5,938 bases of DNA from Nitrososphaerota archaeon (lineage in GTDB: Archaea > Thermoproteota > Nitrososphaeria > Nitrososphaerales > Nitrosopumilaceae): the NCBI GenBank assembly GCA_022573065.1, contig JACZUQ010000011.1, positions 1 to 5,938 on the forward strand, in the 5' to 3' direction. The notes below the pieces were generated by a model. It ran no database searches and was not told the DNA's origin. It was given only the letters and a program-made list of their open reading frames with translations. The translations under genes and the position numbers were made by a program. Below, one piece after another: positions 1-5,255 of this stretch. Each line of letters begins with the position of its first letter. Position 1 is the stretch's first letter.

Positions 1-291
1 CCATTTGATCAAGGAATGTTGCTAGTTTTTGATTCTCCTAACATGCGTTCAATTTGGATGTTAAACGTGCAATTTTCACTTGACATTTTTTGGATAGATG
101 GTGATGGAAAAGTAGTACATATTGAAAAAAATGTTCCTCCTTGTAAGACTGTAGTAGAGTCTGTTACTTGTCCTTCTTACAAAGGTGGAGATAAAGATGC
201 ACAATATGTTTTAGAAGTAACAGCAGGATTTGTTGATAAAAGAAAGTTGAAGATAAACCTCAAAACCTTCTGCACTAAGACTGTAGTTTAA
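1..291 (+). CDS. DUF192 family protein, 3' part (5' end outside window)
   Basis: The reading frame is open from the first base, so the gene begins upstream and only its last 96 residues are here; the ATG at 16 is an internal methionine (GML) rather than a likely start. The visible part matches the DUF192 pattern: a GMLLVFD segment, then a short turn, an SIWMLNV segment (the family's usual FWMKNT), then SLDIFWID, a KVVHI strand, a cysteine-containing loop (PPCKT and TCPSY) and a YVLEVTAGF strand near the C-terminus. DUF192 proteins are small beta-barrel-like domains, often exported or lipid-anchored in prokaryotes; their biochemical role is not established. The missing N-terminus would show whether this copy has a signal peptide or lipobox. 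The next gene starts 48 bases downstream on the same strand. Family assignment is firm; function is unknown. Confidence 0.85.
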   Translation, partial: PFDQGMLLVFDSPNMRSIWMLNVQFSLDIFWIDGDGKVVHIEKNVPPCKTVVESVTCPSYKGGDKDAQYVLEVTAGFVDKRKLKINLKTFCTKTVV

Positions 292-339
292 CAATATTGA
301 TTACAAATGCTTATCTTAGTTTAATAAAAAATATACAAA

Positions 340-984
340 GTGAAAAAAAAGATTTTTTTATACATAGGAATTTCAATTGTATCTATATCTATTGTGGTCA
401 GTGTTAGTTTAATTTTGAATGATGAGGATAAAAAATTTAATACTCTTTCTTTGCCCGAATTAGAATTTACGTATGATGATTCTAATTCTAAATTAAAAGA
501 AAAGCTAGAGTTTTTTGACATTTCAATGTCTAAACCAATCAAATTAATCAACAGAAATTATCTTGAAGAATTCTGCACATTTTTTGAAAATGAGGACTTA
601 CAAAACCAAGTAGACTATTGTACATCAACTGAGCTTCGTGATTCTGAAGGAAAATATTTGGGAAATATCCATATGGTGGGTTCTAGGCAAATGCCAAAAA
701 TCATTCTAGCTTTAATTCAAACAGGTCCTTTCATGCAAAATCTTGATGATGTAAAAACCGTATACAATGTTGTAATTGAAGACTTGGTATGTGATTGTTG
801 GAATGAAGTACAACCTGGTGACATTGAAACAGTTGCTGGATGGGTTGACAAACAAAGAGATTTTCATACTAGCGATACTAAACCAACGAGTAAATCTAAC
901 CTTAGTCTTTCAGGAATGCAACTTCAAATGGAATTGACTACAAATACTGAAGGCTATCTCTGGAAATTGTTAATATCTGGATAG
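340..984 (+). CDS. Membrane-anchored extracytoplasmic protein with four cysteines, unknown family
   Basis: I do not recognise a family. The 214-residue protein starts with GTG; this is the only workable start, because an in-frame TAA lies at 325-327 and the N-terminus reads as a good membrane anchor: MKKK followed by a hydrophobic stretch at about residues 5-26, then an acidic NDEDKK exit. The remaining ~185 residues are hydrophilic and predicted to lie outside the membrane. There are four cysteines, at 79, 94, 151 and 153, the last two forming a CDC motif; two disulfides or a metal site are possible. The tail is Ser/Thr-rich (about 176-192) before a final strand-like GYLWKLLISG. It lies between the DUF192 gene and the TauE-like exporter on the same strand. 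The anchor could also be a cleaved signal peptide, though no clear cleavage site is seen. That it is a real gene is well supported; its role is not. Confidence 0.75.
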   Translation: MKKKIFLYIGISIVSISIVVSVSLILNDEDKKFNTLSLPELEFTYDDSNSKLKEKLEFFDISMSKPIKLINRNYLEEFCTFFENEDLQNQVDYCTSTELRDSEGKYLGNIHMVGSRQMPKIILALIQTGPFMQNLDDVKTVYNVVIEDLVCDCWNEVQPGDIETVAGWVDKQRDFHTSDTKPTSKSNLSLSGMQLQMELTTNTEGYLWKLLISG

Positions 985-990
985 TTTTTT
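985..990 (+). terminator. Possible T-tract terminator after the membrane-anchored gene
   Basis: Six T residues follow the TAG stop codon immediately. Archaeal intrinsic termination needs mainly a T-rich tract on the coding strand, without a hairpin, so this may end or weaken transcription before the next gene. The tract is short and T-runs are common in such AT-rich DNA, so the call is weak. Confidence 0.25.
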
Positions 991-1018
991 CATTCAAAAA
1001 AGTAAAGCTCAAGAAAGC

Positions 1019-1030
1019 ACAATATAGAAG
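1019..1030 (+). promoter_or_regulatory. Possible TATA-like box for the TauE/SafE gene
   Basis: The AT-rich element around AATATAGA (1021-1028) is centred about 30 bases before the ATG at 1055. That is the spacing expected for an archaeal TATA box serving a leaderless or nearly leaderless transcript. A GGAG at 1044-1047, seven bases before the ATG, could alternatively act as a ribosome binding site on a longer transcript. Based on position and composition only. Confidence 0.3.
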
Positions 1031-1054
1031 TAATATTTTCAATGGAGTCTTACC

Positions 1055-1813
1055 ATGATTGAAGAGCTTTGGTTAATTCCACTTGGGTTTGCAGCAGGTC
1101 TATTAGGTTCAATAATTGGTTTAGGGGGGGGAATAATTATTGTTCCTGTACTCACATTTTTTGGATTTTCTCCAGCACTAGCTGCCAGTAATAGTATTTT
1201 TGCAGTTTTTAGTAATGCAATTGCATCATCCATTTCATATGCTAAACAACGAAGAATAGAATATTCTATTGGATTAAAACTTGGTTTACTATCAATACCT
1301 GGAACTGTAGTTGGCGCATTGATTTCTTCAGAGATCACTCCTTCACTTTTTAAAATTTTATTTGCTTTAATTTTAATTTTTGCAAGTGTCTACATTTTTT
1401 CAAAACGAAAGATTGAACCAAAAAAGTACAATATTTCAAAACAAATTATGATCCTTGCAATTGGTGCCAGTTTTGTTGCAGGAATAATGTCTGGATTATT
1501 TGGAGTTGGAGGTGGGATAATTTTCGTGCCATTAATGGTCATTGCAATGGGACTGTCAATGAAAAATGCTGCCCCTACATCTCAATTCATTTTATTATTT
1601 GCGTCTGGTTCTGCACTTGTAACTCATACGCTTTTAGGACATCCTGATTTTTATCAGGCCCTTTTGCTGGCAACTGGAGCATTTGTTGGAGGATTAGTTG
1701 GTGCAAGACTCTCACTTGAAATTAAAGAAAACTCTTTAAAAATTCTAATTTCTATTGTAATGGTTGCCGCAGCGGTGAAAATGTTTATTGATTCTTTGGA
1801 GGCTCCTTTTTAA
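1055..1813 (+). CDS. TauE/SafE family membrane anion exporter
   Basis: This 252-residue polytopic membrane protein has the internal duplication typical of the TauE/SafE (formerly DUF81) family. The first half carries GLGGGIIIVPVL at residues 22-33 followed by the ALAASNS segment; the second repeats this as GVGGGIIFVPLM at 150-161 followed by AAPTSQ. Each half continues with further hydrophobic segments and a small-residue helix (PGTVVGAL at 82-89, GAFVGGLVGARL near the end). About seven to eight membrane helices are expected, and a basic loop (KRKIEPKK, about 117-124) joins the halves. Characterised relatives export sulfite, sulfoacetate or related organic anions; the substrate here cannot be read from sequence, and no sulfur-metabolism gene lies nearby. 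Length is normal for the family. Its 3' end overlaps the convergent hotdog gene by 29 bases. Family is certain, substrate unknown. Confidence 0.92.
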   Translation: MIEELWLIPLGFAAGLLGSIIGLGGGIIIVPVLTFFGFSPALAASNSIFAVFSNAIASSISYAKQRRIEYSIGLKLGLLSIPGTVVGALISSEITPSLFKILFALILIFASVYIFSKRKIEPKKYNISKQIMILAIGASFVAGIMSGLFGVGGGIIFVPLMVIAMGLSMKNAAPTSQFILLFASGSALVTHTLLGHPDFYQALLLATGAFVGGLVGARLSLEIKENSLKILISIVMVAAAVKMFIDSLEAPF

Positions 1814-2240
1814 TTCTATACCAGTTCTTTTTTGAAACAACAACCAGATCATCATTTTGCTTTGTTCCTTCATAATCTATAGCTATTTTTCCATTTTCAT
1901 CATCAACATCTTCTTTAGCAGAAATGGTAAATTTTATTTTCAAAAGTTCATCAGCCAATAATGGTTTAACAAATCTGGTACTTCGATTATTCCACTCTGA
2001 ATCTCCGTCTGAACCAACATAGATGAGCAAATTTCCATAAATTTGATCAAGCCGTGTAAATTCTCCTTCCATTCTGGAGAGAATGGCTCTACCTGACACT
2101 AGGTTATTTTTTTTGGTTGGATCATCTAATAGAACATTTTTCACTCTAGAAAATTTCAAATAATCTTCTAATTCTTTTTTTGAAATACTACATGTAGAAT
2201 AAAACTCGTCTCCTACTTTGAGTTCTGAAAATTTCTTCAT
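1785..2240 (-). CDS. MaoC-like hotdog-fold protein lacking the catalytic histidine
   Basis: The 151-residue protein has the size and layout of a single MaoC-like hotdog domain: an N-terminal FSELKVGDEF strand (residues 4-13) as in acyl dehydratases, a helix region (about 21-32), a VSGRAILSRMEGEF helix (48-61), and an RFVKPLLADELLKIKFTIS segment (89-107) corresponding to the family's RF-x-x-PV-x-x-GD-x-L strand, ending in further strands. MaoC/R-hydratases add water across enoyl-CoA through an Asp/His pair (D-x-N-P-x-H). No such motif is present and the whole protein contains no histidine. A conserved-looking IYVGSDGDSEW segment (73-83) may instead form a binding surface. It starts one base after the stop of the SDR gene, so the two are almost surely co-transcribed and perhaps co-functional. 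The fold assignment is probable rather than certain; hydratase activity is doubtful. Confidence 0.7.
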   Translation of the reverse strand: MKKFSELKVGDEFYSTCSISKKELEDYLKFSRVKNVLLDDPTKKNNLVSGRAILSRMEGEFTRLDQIYGNLLIYVGSDGDSEWNNRSTRFVKPLLADELLKIKFTISAKEDVDDENGKIAIDYEGTKQNDDLVVVSKKNWYRIKKEPPKNQ

Positions 2241-2241
2241 T

Positions 2242-4020
2242 CTATCTTACTTCGTCAACACAAAAGATGACTTCGGCAGATTTTGGAGAATTTTCTGAAA
2301 CAAAAAAGTTCAAGGCTTGAGCTATATTTTCATTGTTTGGCTCCTTTCCATCAACAGTTCCAGGTAATACCAAAAATGATCTCACTTTAGATTTTAGTAC
2401 ATCACTTAATTCCTGATTTACTGTTGCGGTAAATGGTCGTAATGCTCCACGGAAAACTTCTACTTTAGCTCTATCCAAGCCTGAAATCTTTTTGCCAACT
2501 GGCAAGTCAGGACCAATAGTCATTACTATTCCTCCTTTGTCCTTAAACAGTCTTGGGTCTTTTCCACCACCTGGAACAAAGTGTTCAAATGATCTTTGAA
2601 TTACAGTAGCTGGAGTGTTAATGAATTTGTCTACAAGGTTATCCCATTCTTTTCTTGACAACTCTAATAGCTTTGAAAATTCAGGGACTTTTCCTGTAAT
2701 GTGAACTACTGCAGCAATTTCTCCCATGTTTTTAGTGGTCGCCTCTAAGAATCTTTGAATCTCTTCAGGATTTTTTAGATCAGTAACGTGAGAATGAAAC
2801 TTTCCACTAATTGACTCTTGTAACTCCTTTGGAGTATCTTGAGATATTATACAAACAGCTTTGCCTCCATTGTCTTCAACATGTTTTGCAAGAAACACAG
2901 CTCTATCTGCATCTGTTTTGTCTGTGGCATTTATTGTAAAAAACACCGACTTGCCACTAAAATCAGGTTGATGAACATTAGGGGTTGCACCCGCAATATG
3001 CGCTCTAACTGGATAAAATACTCTGTCTCCTGGAATTACTTTACCATTGAGTATTTTTGCCATTTCATCATCAGCTAGAGTCAAAATAGTTTCTGCAACT
3101 TGAGATTGTGATAAGAATTGTTCATCTGCTATCATCTTAGATGTGTTTAGCTGGATTTTTTCAGCGACATTTTTGATTTTACTTAAAAGATTTGTTAAAG
3201 TTTCAGATAATTTTTTTAAATCTCCTCCTTTAATTTTTGCTAGATTTCCAGCTGCAGTAGTAATTCCTGCATTAATTACTGACTCTTCTTCACCTAAAAG
3301 AGGCACAATTTCTTTGCTTGCAGATTCAACTTCAACTGGAGATAGATCCTCAAATCCACTTACTCGTAAAAATTCTGATGCTGCTTTCGGATAAACTGTT
3401 TTGTAAATTCTATCAGAATGAACTGGACCAGGATTTGTTGCAATTGAAACTATTCCTTTGTCGATTAATTCCCAAGACATCGCCTCTGCTAGTCGATTTT
3501 TTGCACCCTGTGCCGCAGTATAAGGATCTCTGAATCTATATGGTCGTTGTTCTAGCGGTCTTTCTTCTGTAAAGAACGTTGAAATTGTAATTATTTTTCC
3601 TCCAGCCTTCATCACTTTGAGTGCCTGTTTAGATGTCCAAAAAGTTCCAGTAAGGTGAATTCCTATAGTACTCTTGAATTCATTCATATCATCATTTGCA
3701 AAACAAGTTACAGGCCCTGAAACTCCGGCATTATTTACTACGATATCTACATTTGTGTTTGAATTTGCAAGAGTATCAAACATGTCATTAACACTTTTTT
3801 CATCACTTACATCCACACCAGAAAATATTTTTACAAACGCATTGCTTTGAACTTTGGAAATTATCTCTTGAAGGATTTTTTCTGTTTCTTCAAGTGGCTC
3901 TCTTCTTCTACCTAAAATTATTACACTAGCCCCGTTTTCAGTAAATTTTTTTGCAATAGCTTGCCCAATGCCAGTTCCGCTTCCTGTAATTAGCGCAACT
4001 TTATCTTGAAATTTTAACAT
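2242..4020 (-). CDS. Two-domain SDR protein resembling the N-terminal half of Chloroflexus-type malonyl-CoA reductase
   Basis: The 592-residue protein contains two SDR-type Rossmann domains. Domain 1 (about 1-345) shows the cofactor motif TGSGTGIG (12-19), a basic GRRR after the second strand (37-40) suggesting NADP(H), NNAG (96-99), a candidate catalytic Ser147, Tyr167, and NPGPVHSDRI (196-205). The expected catalytic lysine is replaced: the motif reads Y167-TAA-Q171. An extra, largely helical segment (about 222-305) interrupts the domain before its last strand. Domain 2 (about 355-592) keeps the SDR outline (VVHITG for NNAG, LPG at 552-554) but has no glycine-rich motif and no Tyr/Lys pair. 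This tandem layout, active-type then degenerate, resembles the part of Chloroflexus malonyl-CoA reductase that reduces malonate semialdehyde to 3-hydroxypropionate. The ATG start gives the normal SDR N-terminus. First gene of an operon with the hotdog gene. The double-SDR architecture is certain; substrate is inferred and uncertain. Confidence 0.85.
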   Translation of the reverse strand: MLKFQDKVALITGSGTGIGQAIAKKFTENGASVIILGRRREPLEETEKILQEIISKVQSNAFVKIFSGVDVSDEKSVNDMFDTLANSNTNVDIVVNNAGVSGPVTCFANDDMNEFKSTIGIHLTGTFWTSKQALKVMKAGGKIITISTFFTEERPLEQRPYRFRDPYTAAQGAKNRLAEAMSWELIDKGIVSIATNPGPVHSDRIYKTVYPKAASEFLRVSGFEDLSPVEVESASKEIVPLLGEEESVINAGITTAAGNLAKIKGGDLKKLSETLTNLLSKIKNVAEKIQLNTSKMIADEQFLSQSQVAETILTLADDEMAKILNGKVIPGDRVFYPVRAHIAGATPNVHQPDFSGKSVFFTINATDKTDADRAVFLAKHVEDNGGKAVCIISQDTPKELQESISGKFHSHVTDLKNPEEIQRFLEATTKNMGEIAAVVHITGKVPEFSKLLELSRKEWDNLVDKFINTPATVIQRSFEHFVPGGGKDPRLFKDKGGIVMTIGPDLPVGKKISGLDRAKVEVFRGALRPFTATVNQELSDVLKSKVRSFLVLPGTVDGKEPNNENIAQALNFFVSENSPKSAEVIFCVDEVR

Positions 4021-4041
4021 TGACAGAATGATGCTTCCTTT

Positions 4042-4053
4042 GTATTATTTAAT
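4042..4053 (-). promoter_or_regulatory. TATA-like box for the SDR/hotdog operon
   Basis: Read on the minus strand, this element is ATTAAATAATAC, centred about 28 bases before the ATG at 4020. That matches the archaeal TATA box position for a transcript starting at or next to the start codon. No convincing Shine-Dalgarno sequence is placed before the ATG, which supports a leaderless mRNA. Inferred from sequence and position only. Confidence 0.5.
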
Positions 4054-4107
4054 TGGATCATCAAATTTTGAATTAATCTTTATTTGAGGGATAATTTAAC
4101 ATCAAAC

Positions 4108-4344
4108 ATGCATGATTCTGAATCTGACACCTTTGTTCTAAAGACTCACCCTCAACATTTTAGTGAATTTTTATCCAAAATTGGTATTGAATCCACTCCA
4201 AAAAAGATTGGAACTGATGAGATTGAAAGAGGAGATTATTACAGCAGATGCTTTTCTCAGACTCCAAGAATGGTTACCAATAAGGGATGTTTAGAAGTTA
4301 AGAATACCAATATCGATGTCATCCAAATAATTCAAAAAGGTTAG
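4108..4344 (+). CDS. Small protein of unknown function (78 aa), first of a two-gene operon
   Basis: I do not recognise a family. I chose the ATG at 4108 over an in-frame TTG at 4084: the eight extra residues would look like leader (RDNLTSN) and would run into the divergent promoter region. The 78-residue protein is soluble, with no membrane segment. It has an amphipathic LKTHPQHFSEFLSKIGI stretch (11-27), a polar middle with GDYYSRCFS (42-50), and cysteines at 48 and 61. It ends with strand-like LEVKNTNIDVIQIIQKG. Two cysteines 13 residues apart are too few for an obvious zinc ribbon. The following gene begins three bases after its stop, so the pair is likely co-transcribed. The close spacing and good coding character make it a probable real gene, likely restricted to this archaeal group. 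Confidence 0.65.
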   Translation: MHDSESDTFVLKTHPQHFSEFLSKIGIESTPKKIGTDEIERGDYYSRCFSQTPRMVTNKGCLEVKNTNIDVIQIIQKG

Positions 4345-4347
4345 ACT

Positions 4348-4722
4348 ATGCAAGATCCAAATCCACTTCCATGGGGTGCTCAAGATAGATTTCAAGCACA
4401 TTTCATTGTGAAAAAAGATTCTAGTAATAAAACATTAGATTACATAGCTAGAACTATACTTTCCACTGATGGTCATTTCAGTACTAAGAAAATAAAAAAT
4501 GTAACATGGAATGGTGGGCAGTTGGCTAAATCTCTTAATGATGATTCTGCACTTAACAAAATGATTCAAAAACAATCTGTAAAAGACGCAACCATTTTTG
4601 TTGATCCTACAGAAGATGTAGTTAGAATCTATGGTAAATGGAAAAATACTTTTGAATTTGGAATCACAAAAGAATTATTTGAAATTTATGATAAAATAGC
4701 TGGACACATTAAATCTCTCTAA
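4348..4722 (+). CDS. Protein of unknown function (124 aa), second of a two-gene operon
   Basis: I do not recognise a family. The 124-residue soluble protein begins at an ATG three bases after the preceding stop; an AAAAAGG at 4334-4340 lies at a workable distance and may serve as a ribosome binding site for this internal gene. It appears to be mixed alpha/beta: a strand-like RFQAHFIVKK (14-23), a helix around TLDYIARTIL, a VTWNGGQLAKSL motif, then VKDATIFVDPTEDVVRIYGKW as two strands joined by a turn, and a C-terminal helix rich in charged residues (TKELFEIYDKIAGHIKSL). There is no signal peptide, membrane segment or cysteine. The TAA stop at 4720-4722 overlaps the TAG of the convergent endonuclease gene. 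Probably real and probably works with its 78-residue partner; no function can be given. Confidence 0.7.
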   Translation: MQDPNPLPWGAQDRFQAHFIVKKDSSNKTLDYIARTILSTDGHFSTKKIKNVTWNGGQLAKSLNDDSALNKMIQKQSVKDATIFVDPTEDVVRIYGKWKNTFEFGITKELFEIYDKIAGHIKSL

Positions 4723-5255
4723 GCCTTCCACCAATCAAGTGCTAAATAACCAACATCATTTTTTCCGTGTGGGATTGCCAAGACAAATTGCTTTCTTACA
4801 GTAGTTGCTAATCTTCCTGCAAGAACTACATCCGTTGATGATATTGAATCATTTGTGTTGTAAACTTGAACTAGGTACGGTGCATGATCTAATCCTGGAC
4901 CTTTTTGGTATACGGCAAAATCACATCCAAATTTAATTCCAGGATTTACAATGTATCCTTTATCTCTAAAATTCTTGTAAACAAGAAATTTTTTATCAAA
5001 GTTATGATACTCATTTTTACAAATTTGCAACATTTCTTTTTCTGTAATCTTTTTTTTCAATTTGTAAATACTAATTTTAGATTTTTGTAGTAAATAATAC
5101 CCTTCAATAAGATCTAAAATAAGCGGTACATTAATTTCATCTATCTTTGGTTTTGGTATTCCAATTGGTTTCCCATAATATCCTAGCATGAACAGTTTTT
5201 TAGAATCTTTTATGTTCCAAACAATAATTCTATTATCGATTAATTCACTTTTCAA
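4719..5255 (-). CDS. endA: tRNA-splicing endonuclease, catalytic subunit
   Basis: This enzyme cuts introns out of precursor tRNAs at bulge-helix-bulge sites, leaving 2',3'-cyclic phosphate and 5'-hydroxyl ends. The 178-residue protein has the usual archaeal single-unit length: an N-terminal domain (about 1-80, with the typical GYYGKPIG turn at 25-32) and a C-terminal nuclease domain containing DKGYIVNPGIKFGCDFAVY (98-116) and DHAPYLVQVY (123-132). The catalytic triad is Tyr116, His124 and Lys155 (VRKQFVLAIP), nearly the same numbering as the Methanocaldococcus enzyme (115, 125, 156). The start is a TTG directly adjoining the TAG of the upstream PhoU-like gene; it gives the expected family N-terminus, and the next methionine (23) would remove conserved structure. 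The enzyme acts as a homotetramer or with a non-catalytic partner subunit; no partner gene is in the window. Confidence 0.95.
   Translation of the reverse strand: MKSELIDNRIIVWNIKDSKKLFMLGYYGKPIGIPKPKIDEINVPLILDLIEGYYLLQKSKISIYKLKKKITEKEMLQICKNEYHNFDKKFLVYKNFRDKGYIVNPGIKFGCDFAVYQKGPGLDHAPYLVQVYNTNDSISSTDVVLAGRLATTVRKQFVLAIPHGKNDVGYLALDWWKA

Noticed and set aside
320..335. TTTAATAAAAAATATA as a TATA box for the GTG-started gene.
   Set aside because: It is only about 12 bases before the GTG, too close for a leaderless start; any true box would lie near 310-318, where only a weak CTTATCTTA is seen.
1039..1338. Minus-strand frame opposite the exporter gene.
   Set aside because: Proline-rich antisense of the glycine-rich TauE motif; no family features.
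3498..3522. Tyr167 and Lys174 as the Y-x6-K motif of FabI-type (divergent) SDRs.
   Set aside because: In FabI the lysine, not the tyrosine, keeps classical distance to the following PG-like motif, making the Tyr-to-PG interval three residues longer. Here Tyr167 keeps the classical 30-residue distance, so Lys174 is three residues too close and the enoyl-reductase reading does not fit.
2839..3533. Plus-strand open frames opposite the SDR gene.
   Set aside because: They lie wholly inside a 592-codon gene with unmistakable SDR motifs, have unlikely composition (Cys/Ile/Phe-rich) and no recognisable domain.
4084..4107. TTG at 4084 as start of the 78-residue protein gene.
   Set aside because: It would add eight low-complexity residues, leave only 63 bases to the divergent gene and occupy the likely TATA region; the ATG at 4108 is simpler.
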